Below are positions 52,546 through 60,928 of a stretch of DNA of 64,000 nucleotides, in pieces. The stretch is from assembly GCA_944320135.1 (NCBI GenBank), contig CALUGI010000012.1:19213-83212 (forward strand). The letters are read 5' to 3'. Both the position numbers and the translations under genes were made by a program. Origin of the DNA: an uncultured Phocaeicola sp. Its GTDB lineage: Bacteria; Bacteroidota; Bacteroidia; Bacteroidales; Bacteroidaceae. A model generated the notes under the pieces. It saw only the letters and a program-made list of their open reading frames with translations. It ran no database searches and was not told the DNA's origin. The first letter of the stretch is position 1; the number at the start of each line of letters is the position of its first letter.

Positions 52546-52965
52546 TTAGCGGAAGCGCCTTTCGCCGACTATCAGAAACAGCTCGTCTTTCAGGCCGTCG
52601 GGAAGCTCCACCCCCCTAAGCTGCAGGCTTCTGCACCATCCTGCCACTTCATCCTCTTTCATGGTGTACATGATTTCGCGAAACTCGTCCGTTTCCGCTT
52701 CCGTATAGCTTCCGGAAGGGCGGCCTCTGAAGCGGTCCAGCTCTTCGTCGTCATAATACTCTATCCGTTTGCTTACGGCTGCCAGCAGACTTTCTTTTTC
52801 GCACACGGCATGTTGCCCGCAGCATTCCGCATCCGCGTTCTTCACTTCGGGCAATTCCGCAAGTTCTCCCTTTTCTATTTTCTTCCGGAGGCTCCTGTTG
52901 TAAAAATATCCGGAAACCAGTCCGAACAACGCAACGCCGACGAGAGCAAGGACAAGCATCCACAT
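52546..52965 (-). CDS. Single-pass membrane protein of unknown function
   Basis: A 139-residue protein with one N-terminal membrane helix (MLVLALVGVALFGLVSGYFY) followed by a soluble acidic domain. Two close cysteines (AECCGQHAVCEKES, about residues 48-56) may bind metal or form a disulfide. The C-terminal part ends in an arginine-rich GERRFR and contains MYTMKEDEVAGWCRSLQLRG. I recognise it as a conserved Bacteroidales protein next to aroA, without a known role. It lies 5 bases downstream of the aroA stop. Confidence 0.75.
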   Translation of the reverse strand: MWMLVLALVGVALFGLVSGYFYNRSLRKKIEKGELAELPEVKNADAECCGQHAVCEKESLLAAVSKRIEYYDDEELDRFRGRPSGSYTEAETDEFREIMYTMKEDEVAGWCRSLQLRGVELPDGLKDELFLIVGERRFR

Positions 52966-52970
52966 ATCCG

Positions 52971-54200
52971 CTATTCCTCCGTCAGGTTGAATCCGGCTTC
53001 AGACAAGTTCTCCCAATAGCGAGGGTAAGATTTTGAAACGACTTCCGGATGGTTGACGCGCAGTTCCTTCAATTTGAGAGCGGCGGGAGCGAAGGACATA
53101 GCCATGCGATGGTCTTCGTATGTGTCGATGGCCGGATAAGGTTCTCCCTTGCACCGCGTGCCGTCCCACGACAAGACGGAGCCTCCGGTTTCCGTCAGGA
53201 CGAAACCCAACTTCCGCATTTCCGCAATCAGTGCGGCTATGCGGTCGGTTTCCTTGATTTTCAGGCTCTGAAGTCCGGAAAAGCGAAACGGAACATCCAG
53301 CATAGCGCACGTAACGACAAACGTCTGGGCAAGGTCGGGCTGGTTCACGAAATCATATTCCATACGCGCAATCGGCGCGCCCCGTTTTTCCAGCACAACC
53401 GAACCGTTACGGAAAGAAGTATGCACTCCCAACCGCTCGAAAAGTTCGCTTACTTTCGCGTCTCCTTGGAAACTGGACTCGAACAATCCGGGAAGCGCAA
53501 TGCGGGCATCTTCCGACAGAGCCGCTATTTCATACCAGTAAGAGGCTGCGCTCCAGTCGCTTTCCACGAAATACGGACGCGGGACGTAAGGCCGTGAAGC
53601 CACTTCTATGCAGTTTTCCGCAACCCATCCGGCCTGTGCGCCGAACTCCCTCATCAGTTCCAGCGTAAGGTTGATATACGGTCGCGATACGATTTCTCCC
53701 GTCAGCGTCAGACGCAAGCCGTTTTCCAGCACAGGGCCTATCATCAGAAGCGCGGAAACGTATTGCGAACTGACGTCTCCCGGCAAGGATACGGCATTTC
53801 CCGCCAGTTTCCGCCCCGTTATCTCCAAAGGCGGAAAGCCTTCGTCGCCCGCATAGCGAATGTCTGCCCCCAATGTGCGGAGCGCATCCGCCAGCACCTT
53901 GATGGGACGTTGCCGCATACGGGCCGTTCCGGTGAGCACGTGCGTGCCTTCCGTCACGGAAAGGTAAGCGGTAAGGAAACGCATCGCCGTGCCTGCCGCC
54001 TTGATGTCGATTACGGGGGGCATGTCGCGCAAAGCGTCCCTCATCACCTGCGTGTCGTCGCAATCCGAAAGGTTGCGGATTTCATCGTTCCCCTTCGCCA
54101 GCGCGTGCAGGATGAGCACGCGGTTGCAGATGCTTTTCGACGAAGGCAATTGGACGGTCGCTTCGACCCGCGCAGGAGGAGTAACTAATATACGCTTCAT
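52971..54200 (-). CDS. aroA: 3-phosphoshikimate 1-carboxyvinyltransferase (EPSP synthase)
   Basis: A 409-residue enzyme of the shikimate pathway that joins phosphoenolpyruvate to shikimate 3-phosphate. Seen: VQLPSSKSICNRVLILHALA (substrate-binding Lys-Ser-Ile-Cys-Asn-Arg), LTGTARMRQRPIKVLADALR (equivalent to the GxxxxRxRP motif), GDVSSQYVSALLM, and the C-terminal LKIKETDRIAAL block and YEDHRMAMSFA. An upstream frame extension to 54311 runs through a hairpin and is not coding. It groups with the 52546 gene. Confidence 0.97.
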   Translation of the reverse strand: MKRILVTPPARVEATVQLPSSKSICNRVLILHALAKGNDEIRNLSDCDDTQVMRDALRDMPPVIDIKAAGTAMRFLTAYLSVTEGTHVLTGTARMRQRPIKVLADALRTLGADIRYAGDEGFPPLEITGRKLAGNAVSLPGDVSSQYVSALLMIGPVLENGLRLTLTGEIVSRPYINLTLELMREFGAQAGWVAENCIEVASRPYVPRPYFVESDWSAASYWYEIAALSEDARIALPGLFESSFQGDAKVSELFERLGVHTSFRNGSVVLEKRGAPIARMEYDFVNQPDLAQTFVVTCAMLDVPFRFSGLQSLKIKETDRIAALIAEMRKLGFVLTETGGSVLSWDGTRCKGEPYPAIDTYEDHRMAMSFAPAALKLKELRVNHPEVVSKSYPRYWENLSEAGFNLTEE

Positions 54201-54278
54201 GATAAATCGTGTTGTTAGTTTATTGGTTTGCAAAGATACGAAATCATTTCTAAAAAGGCGGGCAACAAACCGCTTAAA

Positions 54279-54336
54279 TGCCGCCGCGTTTTGTCCGGAA
54301 CGCGGCGGCATTCAACAAAAAATCCGGCGGGATTTT
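54279..54336 (-). terminator. Double hairpin terminator of the metallo-hydrolase gene
   Basis: Two hairpins stand in series between the hydrolase stop (54395) and aroA. Read leftward, the first is AAAATCC / GGATTTT (54319-54325 with 54330-54336) followed by a T run, and the second is a 12-bp GC-rich stem (54279-54290 with 54299-54310). The first has the shape of a Rho-independent terminator. Confidence 0.75.
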
Positions 54337-54394
54337 ATTTTGTCAGCTTTATCCTCCCATGAAACGGGTTCGGGACGATTCTCGCGAACAGCCA

Positions 54395-55237
54395 TTATTC
54401 CAAAACGACGCTTTCTCCGTCTTCCGGTATAATCAGCCTATTCATATCCGCTCCGTGGCGGCGAGCCTCATTGCGCAGGATGGCGCGGGTGGTCTGGCAA
54501 TGGTCGATGGCATCCATGTGTACGGCTATAAAGCGGGTGTTCGCCGGGCAGTCGTCAATAATCCGCATGGTCTCCATTTCGTTGGGGATAATCGGGCCGT
54601 CGGTTTTCGACAAGGGAGGCAGGATAGCGCCACCGCTGTTCACCACGATATAGTCAGGACGATGCTCCTTCACCGCCTTTTGGGTTGATTCGTTCCACAC
54701 GCAGTCGCCCATGATGTAGAGCGTAGGCTGTCCTTCCACTTTGAGCACATAGCCCGATGACGCGCCCATCATTTCGCCCAGCTTGCCTCGTCCGTGGCTT
54801 CCGGCGATGCGGACAATGGTTATTCCGCCGACTTGCACGCTCTCCTTGACGATGGTCGTGTTGCGGAAATGGTCTTTCACCGCTACCGAATCATAGTCGG
54901 CGGGCTGGACATACCAAGGCGTGTCTTTGGAGATAAGCCGCTTGGCGGCAGGGTCGTAATGGTCGATGTGCGCATGGGTCAGCAAGACGAAATCCACGCC
55001 GTCCAGCACTTCGCCCACAGGCATTGTCAGGTGTACGCGCGGATTCAGGTTTACACCCAAGGCAGACATCTCCGTGCCTTTCTCCGCCAGCATGGGGTCG
55101 ATGAGGAGAGTCTGTCCTGCATAATGGATTTTCAACGTAGCGTTGCGCACCAACTGGATGCGGTTGTCCGACTGTTGCGCGAAAGCAACACAGCAAATGC
55201 AGGCAAGCAACAGGCTTGCGATGATTGTTTTCTTCAT
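54395..55237 (-). CDS. Secreted metallo-beta-lactamase-fold hydrolase (UlaG-like)
   Basis: A protein of about 280 residues with a signal peptide (MKKTIIASLLLACICCVAFA) and a metallo-beta-lactamase fold. The metal motif HxHxDH is HAHIDH in LLTHAHIDHYDPAA (about residue 83), then GSHGRGKLGEMMG and a late His in FIAVHMDAIDHC. It belongs to the UlaG/L-ascorbate-6-phosphate lactonase-like group, but export to the periplasm argues against that substrate. The start at 55237 is chosen for the signal peptide. It lies downstream of crp on the same strand, with a candidate operator in between. Confidence 0.85.
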   Translation of the reverse strand: MKKTIIASLLLACICCVAFAQQSDNRIQLVRNATLKIHYAGQTLLIDPMLAEKGTEMSALGVNLNPRVHLTMPVGEVLDGVDFVLLTHAHIDHYDPAAKRLISKDTPWYVQPADYDSVAVKDHFRNTTIVKESVQVGGITIVRIAGSHGRGKLGEMMGASSGYVLKVEGQPTLYIMGDCVWNESTQKAVKEHRPDYIVVNSGGAILPPLSKTDGPIIPNEMETMRIIDDCPANTRFIAVHMDAIDHCQTTRAILRNEARRHGADMNRLIIPEDGESVVLE

Positions 55238-55265
55238 ATAAAATCTGTTATTAATGTTTCGGATG

Positions 55266-55325
55266 CAAAGTTCGGGAGAATCTTTCAAGGCATCTATGCC
55301 ATAAAATGGGGAAGATATGCCTTTT
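55266..55325 (-). promoter_or_regulatory. Promoter region of the metallo-hydrolase with candidate operator A
   Basis: On the minus strand a -7-like GAACTTTG lies at 55266-55273. Just upstream is a 32-bp motif (55294-55325) almost repeated at 57429-57460. Inside it TATGCC occurs at 55295 and 55316, exactly 21 bp apart. On the plus strand the motif reads CTATGCCATAAAA, a variable 5-base step, then AAGATATGCCTTTT. Confidence 0.6.
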
Positions 55326-55336
55326 TGATAAACATA

Positions 55337-55912
55337 TTACTTGATATTGTTCAGTGAGGCGCGAATCCGGCTTAGCGATTGGGGAGTTACGCCGAGATAT
55401 GAGGCGATATGCTTCAGGGGTACCTGATGGATGACCTCAGGATAATTGTCCATCAGGTGCAAGTAGCGTTCGAGAGCGTTCTGATGCCACGAACACACAT
55501 GCCAGTTCTCATACAACACGACAAACTGCTCCACGATGTGCCGCCCAAGGTTCGCCATCTGTAGGGAGGAAGTGAATGCCTCCATCAGCCGGAATCGCGG
55601 AATGGCATACGCGCAACTGTCGGTCACCGACTCGATGCTCAGCCGCGAGGGGGCGTTGGATATGTACCCCCACACTGAGAAGGTTATCTCGCCTTCCACG
55701 CTGAACCACATCGTGGCTTCTTCCCCGTCTCTCAGGCAGAAGGAACGCCATATCCCGTCGGAAATGATATAAATATGTGTATCTGTCTCTCCGCTGCGCA
55801 ACACGAGGTCTCCGGCAGAGAAACGGCGTTTCTCGCCCATCGAGACGAGCGTATGTATTTCTTCTTCCGCCAGTCCTTGCTCTTTATGCAATCGTTCCAT
55901 CCATTTTTCCAT
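55337..55912 (-). CDS. Crp/Fnr-family transcriptional regulator
   Basis: A 191-residue regulator with an N-terminal cyclic-nucleotide-binding-type beta barrel (FSAGDLVLRSGETDTHIYII, GEEATMWFSVEGEITFSVWG), a long dimer helix, and a C-terminal helix-turn-helix (LKHIASYLGVTPQSLSRIRA). It does not keep the full cAMP-contacting RxS motif, so its signal may be different or it may act without ligand. It lies 13 bases downstream of the MATE gene on the same strand and is probably translated from that transcript. Confidence 0.9.
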   Translation of the reverse strand: MEKWMERLHKEQGLAEEEIHTLVSMGEKRRFSAGDLVLRSGETDTHIYIISDGIWRSFCLRDGEEATMWFSVEGEITFSVWGYISNAPSRLSIESVTDSCAYAIPRFRLMEAFTSSLQMANLGRHIVEQFVVLYENWHVCSWHQNALERYLHLMDNYPEVIHQVPLKHIASYLGVTPQSLSRIRASLNNIK

Positions 55913-55925
55913 ATCAGTTTTCTTA

Positions 55926-57297
55926 TTATGCGGTTATTTTTGAAGTTTCAAATAGGCTCAGCCGTTTCTTCACGAGGAAGAAGCAGCAAGCCAATGTCAC
56001 CAGCTCAGCCACGGGGATGACGAGCCATATTCCGTGATGGCCGAACAGCACGGGATAAAGCACGATTCCTACCGTTGTCATAATCAGTCCGCGCAACAGG
56101 GAGATGATGGCCGATGTGGCCGCGTCGCCCATAGACGTGAAGAAGCTCGACGAGAGAATGTTCAGCCCGTTCATCAGGAAGGCGAAGGCACAGAAACCGG
56201 CTCCAATATAAGCAATCTCCAGCACATCGTCCACGTTTTCCGTCAGGTTGGCATCGAAAAACAGGGGAATGATGCTCCTTGCCCCGAAGAAGACGATGCA
56301 GAAGAAGGTCAGTCCCAGCACCCCGTTTGTCTTCAGTCCCATATAGAGCGTTTCACGGACGCGGCTGAAGCGGCCGGTGCCATAGTTGAACGAGAAGATG
56401 GGAATGATGCCGTCGGACAGGCCGACAAACAACTGCACGCCCAGATACAGCAGGTAGTTGACCGAGGTGAATGCCGCCACGCCCGCTGTCCCCCACAGCT
56501 TCATCATCGCCCAGTTGAACAACAGCACGGCAATGCCTGCCGACAATTCCGACAAGCCTTCCGACGAGCCGTTGTAGACCATCCGCCCCAGCAGCCTGAA
56601 CGAGATGCGCCCTTCCCGCAGACTCACCGGGCTTTCTTTCCGCAGAATCAGCGGCAGCATCACCAAGGTGGCCAACAAAAACGACACCCCGGAAGCTATG
56701 CCGCTGCTTTCCACACCCCATCCCAGGCATCCGATGAACAAGATAGGCCAGGGAGGTGTGGACGACAAGGATGCCCGCCAGCACGCACATAGCAAAATAA
56801 GGCCGTCCCATCGCCTTCAGCAGATAGTCGCACAAAAACGCCAGCGAGAGGCAGGGGAAGAACAGGCAGAAGCCTCTCGCGTAGGCCACGGTGTAAGGCA
56901 TCAGTTTCTCGTCCGCCCCCAGCAGCCGCGCCAAAGGCTCCGCCGCGATGAAAGTGATGATTCCTATTAATAATGATACCGACAGCAACGCCACGAATGC
57001 CGTCCGCAAAGCCGTGTGCGCCCTGCGGTAGTCGCGGTTGCCCAATGCCATGCTGACCACCGCCTGGCAACCGATGCCTACCACTACAGCCATTGCCGAC
57101 ACAAACGTATAAAGCGGCACAAACAGGCTGACCCCGGCCAGTGCATCTGCCCCGATGAGGTTGCCGAGTATGGCCCCGTCCACCATCGGCTGCATACCGA
57201 TGAAAAGCAATCCCACTACGCCGGGAATGGCAAACTTTCTGAACAACACGCTTATCCGCCCCTCTGCCAATTGTCTTTCTTCTTTTGTCCTATACAT
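55926..57297 (-). pseudogene. MATE-family efflux pump, frameshifted
   Basis: Two overlapping frames together make one MATE (multidrug and toxin extrusion) pump of about 455 residues. The first frame, from ATG 57297, covers the opening membrane segments (FAIPGVVGLLFIGMQPMVDG, ADALAGVSLFVPLYTFVSAM) up to HTSLAYL. The second covers FIGCLGWGVESSGIASG to the natural end at 55926. They meet at about 56738-56745, where adding or removing one base joins LAYL to FIGC. The other frame of each half gives nonsense. Either the gene is recently broken or the base is a sequencing error. A strong Shine-Dalgarno-like GAGGAGG precedes the ATG by 6 bases, which is unusual here. A -7-like TACTTTTG (57316-57323, minus strand) lies upstream. 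Confidence 0.88.
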
Positions 57298-57428
57298 ATT
57301 TACCTCCTCTTTTTGCAAAAGTACGGAGCTGTTCCGACAAAGACGTTATCAATAGGGTAAATAATGCCGTTCAAGGCGCAAAGATTCTTTCAATGAGCCA
57401 CCCCCAAATATGCAGACAGAATCTCTGC

Positions 57429-57484
57429 CTATGCCATAAAACAAGGAAAATATACCTTTTAAATAAAAGAAAACATTACCTTTG
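57429..57484 (+). promoter_or_regulatory. Promoter of the CGGC/AraC pair with candidate operator B
   Basis: A -7 element TACCTTTG lies at 57477-57484, 27 bases before the ATG. Just upstream is operator-like motif B (57429-57460), matching motif A at 27 of 32 positions. Its half-sites TATGCC (57430) and TATACC (57451) are 21 bp apart, as in A. Confidence 0.6.
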
Positions 57485-57510
57485 CCTCTCACCGTATAAT
57501 ATTGAGCAAT

Positions 57511-57843
57511 ATGAAAGTAGGAATCATCAGATGTATGCAGACCGAAGACTTCTGTTCGGGAACGGGAGACTTCAAGGCTATCCGCAATAAAACGGGCGTT
57601 TTTGCCGATGTCGCAGAAGATATAGAAATTGTAGGTTTTACGAATTGCGGCGGATGTCCGGGAAAGAAAGCCGTGCTCCGGGCAAGGGAACTGGCGAAAA
57701 GGGGAGCCGACACCATCGCATTCGCTTCATGCATCCGGAAAGGAACGCCAATCGGTTATCCCTGTCCGTTCGCCAATAGAATGAGAGCGGTCATAGAGAA
57801 CGATTTGGGCGATAAAGTGGCTTTGTTGGACTACACACATTGA
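57511..57843 (+). CDS. CGGC domain protein
   Basis: A 110-residue cytosolic protein with the motif CGGC in GFTNCGGCPGKKA (residues about 49-61), plus other conserved cysteines in RCMQTEDFC, FASCIRKGTPIGYPCPFA. Together they suggest a metal- or thiol-binding site. CGGC proteins are small, widespread in anaerobes, and untested as far as I know; a putative metal-binding role has been proposed. ATG 57511 gives the natural start MKVGIIRCM; a TTG at 57502 is not needed. It is followed 6 bases later by the AraC regulator. Confidence 0.88.
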   Translation: MKVGIIRCMQTEDFCSGTGDFKAIRNKTGVFADVAEDIEIVGFTNCGGCPGKKAVLRARELAKRGADTIAFASCIRKGTPIGYPCPFANRMRAVIENDLGDKVALLDYTH

Positions 57844-57849
57844 GCGCGA

Positions 57850-58749
57850 ATGGGAAAAATTGTCAACCCCGAACGCCTCGTCAGCGTCCCGTTCAGCAAG
57901 ACGGAATGCGGCACGGACTTCTACCTCAATACGGGACAGAGCGGGGAGATATGCGGCGTGCTGACTGAACATCCGGCATTCAAGACCGACTTTTTCGAGT
58001 TCTTCTTCTTCCGTAAGGCGAGCGGGTTCCTGCTGCTCAACTTCCGCAAGATAGACCTGCGGGACGGCATGGTGCTGCTGCTCTCGCCCCACCAACAACA
58101 GGAGTGGCATGTAGACGAAGCGTCGCTGGACTACTCTTTTCTCATCTTCCGCGAGGACTTTATGCGCACGTTCATTGCTGACAAATACTTTGCCTTCCAC
58201 CTGCACTATTACTACCCGACCGACACGCCGCCTTTCCTGACGGCGAACGAAGAACGCCGCACGGAATACCTCCGCTTGCTGGACAAGATGAAGCAGGAAC
58301 TGCTGCACCCCGTGGCAGACAGCTACCACATCATCGTGTCCGTGCTCTACTATCTCCTGTCGCTACTCAACCGCCATTATGCCGAGTCATGGCATCTCCC
58401 TGCCGACACGCCGAAAAACAACTACGCCTTCCAATTCAAGGACCTGCTGGAGAAACATATCCGCAACATGCAGCGCGTGCAAGAATACGCAGATATGCTC
58501 CGCATCAGCCGCGTAACGCTAAACAATGCCGTGATGGCACAGTTCGGCGTGTCCGCCACCCACTTGCTCAAACAACGCCTGTTGGAGGAACTGAAGAACG
58601 GACTGCTTTTTTCAAGTCAGACCGTCAGCCAGTTGGCGGACGATTTCCACTTCTCCGACCCCAGCCACCTGATGCGTTTCTTCAAACGACAAACCGGAAA
58701 GACATTTACACAATATATGATGGATTACAAAAAGGGAATCTACGAATGA
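57850..58749 (+). CDS. AraC-family transcriptional regulator
   Basis: A 299-residue regulator. The N-terminal half is a cupin-like sensing domain (GQSGEICGVLTEHPAFKTDF, LLSPHQQQEWHVDEASL). The C-terminal half holds two helix-turn-helix motifs: EYADMLRISRVTLNNAVMAQ and VSQLADDFHFSDPSHLMRFF followed by KRQTGKTFTQYMMDYK. AraC DNA-binding domains usually bind direct repeats, matching the 21-bp-spaced half-sites upstream of this operon and upstream of the metallo-hydrolase. The effector is unknown. It is co-transcribed with the CGGC gene. Confidence 0.93.
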   Translation: MGKIVNPERLVSVPFSKTECGTDFYLNTGQSGEICGVLTEHPAFKTDFFEFFFFRKASGFLLLNFRKIDLRDGMVLLLSPHQQQEWHVDEASLDYSFLIFREDFMRTFIADKYFAFHLHYYYPTDTPPFLTANEERRTEYLRLLDKMKQELLHPVADSYHIIVSVLYYLLSLLNRHYAESWHLPADTPKNNYAFQFKDLLEKHIRNMQRVQEYADMLRISRVTLNNAVMAQFGVSATHLLKQRLLEELKNGLLFSSQTVSQLADDFHFSDPSHLMRFFKRQTGKTFTQYMMDYKKGIYE

Positions 58750-58817
58750 AAAGGAAACCGGGCGGATATTTTTTGTTAAAACCGGAAGAAGATGGCAACG
58801 GTTCCGAATATATATCC

Positions 58818-58886
58818 TATCTTTGCGGCGAAAAATAAAAGTGGAAAGATTTGAGTAGCTTGCAACCACGGAAAAAAATGCTAAAA
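58818..58886 (+). promoter_or_regulatory. metK promoter with a SAM-II riboswitch
   Basis: A -7 element TATCTTTG (58818-58825) places the transcript start near 58832. Right after it comes the SAM-II (SAM_alpha) aptamer: GTGG (58841-58844) pairs with CCAC (58866-58869) as P1; between them are the conserved GATTTG (58848-58853) and GCTTGCAA (58858-58865); after P1 come an A-rich segment and GCTAAAA (58880-58886), which closes the pseudoknot. This order matches my memory of the family consensus. SAM binding would lower metK expression. The remaining leader to 58972 has no clear terminator, so control may be at translation. Confidence 0.78.
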
Positions 58887-58972
58887 CACAGACTTGTTTC
58901 CCCGATGATTCCCATCTACTCTGTCCGTACACGGATACAACAAACTAATTTATTTAAATCATTCTGTTAAGT

Positions 58973-60271
58973 ATGGGATACTTATTCACATCCGAATCGG
59001 TGTCTGAAGGACACCCCGACAAAGTGGCCGACCAAATATCGGACGCTGTGCTTGACAAACTGCTGGCATACGACCCCAGTTCGAAAGTAGCTTGCGAAAC
59101 TCTGGTAACCACCGGACAGGTGGTGCTGGCGGGAGAAGTGAAAACCAAAGCGTATATCGATATGCAGCGCGTGGCCCGCGAAGTCATCAACCGCATCGGC
59201 TATACCAAAAGCGAATACATGTTTGAAGGCAATTCGTGCGGCGTGCTCTCGGCCATCCACGAACAAAGTCCCGACATCAACCGGGGAGTGGAGCGCGAAG
59301 ACCCGATGAACCAAGGCGCGGGCGACCAGGGCATGATGTTCGGCTACGCCACCAACGAAACGGAAAACTACATGCCGCTTTCGCTTGACCTCGCGCACAA
59401 GCTGCTGATGGTACTGGCCGAAATCCGCAGAGAAGGAAAATTCATGACTTACCTCCGTCCTGACTCGAAAAGCCAAGTGACCATCGAATACGACGACAAC
59501 CGCCGCCCGGTGCGCATCGACACCATCGTAGTGTCTACGCAGCACGACGAGTTCATTCAGCCCGAAAACGACTCGAAAGAAGCCCAGCTGAAAGCCGACG
59601 AAGAAATGCTGGCGCAAATCCGCAAAGACGTAATTGAAGTGCTGATGCCGCGCGTCATCGCTGAAATCCACAATCCGGAAGTGCTGAAGCTCTTCAACGA
59701 CCAAATAAAGTACTACGTCAACCCGACCGGCAAGTTCGTAATCGGCGGCCCGCACGGAGACACCGGACTGACCGGACGCAAAATCATCGTCGACACCTAC
59801 GGCGGAGCAGGAGCGCACGGAGGAGGGGCCTTCTCCGGAAAAGACCCCAGCAAGGTAGACCGAAGCGCAGCTTACGCAGCGCGCCATATCGCAAAAAACT
59901 TAGTGGCCGCAGGCGTGGCGGACGAAATGCTTGTGCAGGTATCGTATGCCATCGGCGTGGCACGCCCCATCAACATCTTCGTAAACACCTACGGACGCAG
60001 CCGCGTATCGATGAGCGACGGAGAAATAGCGAAAAAGATAGACGAACTTTTCGACATGCGTCCGTATGCCATCGAAGAGCGTCTGAAACTCCGGAACCCC
60101 ATCTACAGCGAAACGGCTGCCTACGGCCACATGGGACGGGAACCGAAAGTAGTGACCAAACACTTTGAGTCGGTTTACGAAGGGGACAAAGACGTGGAAG
60201 TGGAACTCTTCACTTGGGAAAAACTCGACTACGTGGACAAGGTGAAGGAAGCGTTCGGACTGAAGCCGTAA
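58973..60271 (+). CDS. metK: S-adenosylmethionine synthetase
   Basis: A 432-residue enzyme that makes SAM from methionine and ATP. Family motifs are clear: [20 protein letters not shown] (residues about 4-23, with the phosphate-binding His and Asp), [13 protein letters not shown] (about 117-129), and the glycine-rich [16 protein letters not shown] loop (about 284-299). Length is slightly longer than the E. coli enzyme (384), as usual for Bacteroidetes. A SAM-II riboswitch in the leader ties its expression to SAM level. A hairpin follows. Confidence 0.98.
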   Translation: MGYLFTSESVSEGHPDKVADQISDAVLDKLLAYDPSSKVACETLVTTGQVVLAGEVKTKAYIDMQRVAREVINRIGYTKSEYMFEGNSCGVLSAIHEQSPDINRGVEREDPMNQGAGDQGMMFGYATNETENYMPLSLDLAHKLLMVLAEIRREGKFMTYLRPDSKSQVTIEYDDNRRPVRIDTIVVSTQHDEFIQPENDSKEAQLKADEEMLAQIRKDVIEVLMPRVIAEIHNPEVLKLFNDQIKYYVNPTGKFVIGGPHGDTGLTGRKIIVDTYGGAGAHGGGAFSGKDPSKVDRSAAYAARHIAKNLVAAGVADEMLVQVSYAIGVARPINIFVNTYGRSRVSMSDGEIAKKIDELFDMRPYAIEERLKLRNPIYSETAAYGHMGREPKVVTKHFESVYEGDKDVEVELFTWEKLDYVDKVKEAFGLKP

Positions 60272-60288
60272 GATGCAACACCATATAA

Positions 60289-60317
60289 TGCAGGGACAGG
60301 CGAACCCTGTCCCTGCA
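60289..60317. terminator. Hairpin after metK
   Basis: TGCAGGGACAGG (60289-60300) pairs exactly with 60306-60317 around CGAAC. It is followed by AAAAA rather than T, so it may act leftward, be a dispersed GCAGGGACA repeat, or end transcription with a factor. Confidence 0.6.
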
Positions 60318-60340
60318 AAAATCTGTCTCATGCAAATTTT

Positions 60341-60928
60341 ATGAACGAACTGAAAAACGTGTGCGTCTATTGCGCGTCAAGCACGCAAATCCCTCCCGTC
60401 TACTTTGATGCCGCAGAAAGGCTCGGACGCATCCTCGCCGAACGGAAAATCAACCTCATCAACGGAGCGGGACGCTTAGGGCTGATGCGCCGCATCTCCG
60501 ACGCTGCGCTGGACGCAGGCGGAACCGTGACAGGCATCATTCCCAGATTCATGGTCGAACAAGGATGGCACTACCAAAGGCTAACCCGACTCGTGGAAAC
60601 CGAAACCATGCACGAGCGCAAGAAAATGATGATTGAAATGTCCGACGGAATCATCGCACTTCCCGGCGGATGCGGCACGCTGGAAGAACTGATGGAGGCA
60701 ATCACATGGAAGCAGCTCGGCCTTTATTTGAACCCTATCGTCATACTGAACACGAACCGCTTTTACGACCCGTTGCTCAAGCTCCTGAACCAGGCAGTGG
60801 AGCAAAATTTCATGCGCGAACAACATCGGAACATCTGGCATGTGGCGTCCACACCCGAAGATGCGGCAGATTTATTGTACACAATGCCGTATTGGAACAA
60901 AGAAATTCGTAAATTTGCGGCTATATGA
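60341..60928 (+). CDS. LOG-family nucleoside monophosphate phosphoribohydrolase-like protein
   Basis: A 195-residue Rossmann-fold protein of the LOG/TIGR00730 family. Plant LOG enzymes release free cytokinin bases from ribotides; bacterial members hydrolyse nucleoside monophosphates. The two signature blocks are ETMHERKKMMIEMSDGIIAL (residues about 87-106) and LPGGCGTLEELMEAITWKQL (the PGGxGTxxE motif, about 106-125). Older annotations call it a lysine decarboxylase, which the PGGxGTxxE motif contradicts. Its stop overlaps the next start (ATGA), so it is coupled to the DUF4271 gene. Confidence 0.93.
   Translation: MNELKNVCVYCASSTQIPPVYFDAAERLGRILAERKINLINGAGRLGLMRRISDAALDAGGTVTGIIPRFMVEQGWHYQRLTRLVETETMHERKKMMIEMSDGIIALPGGCGTLEELMEAITWKQLGLYLNPIVILNTNRFYDPLLKLLNQAVEQNFMREQHRNIWHVASTPEDAADLLYTMPYWNKEIRKFAAI

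Noticed and set aside
60341-60928. Lysine decarboxylase
   Set aside because: The protein has the PGGxGTxxE motif of LOG phosphoribohydrolases and lacks the PLP-binding features of a decarboxylase; the name is a known mis-annotation.
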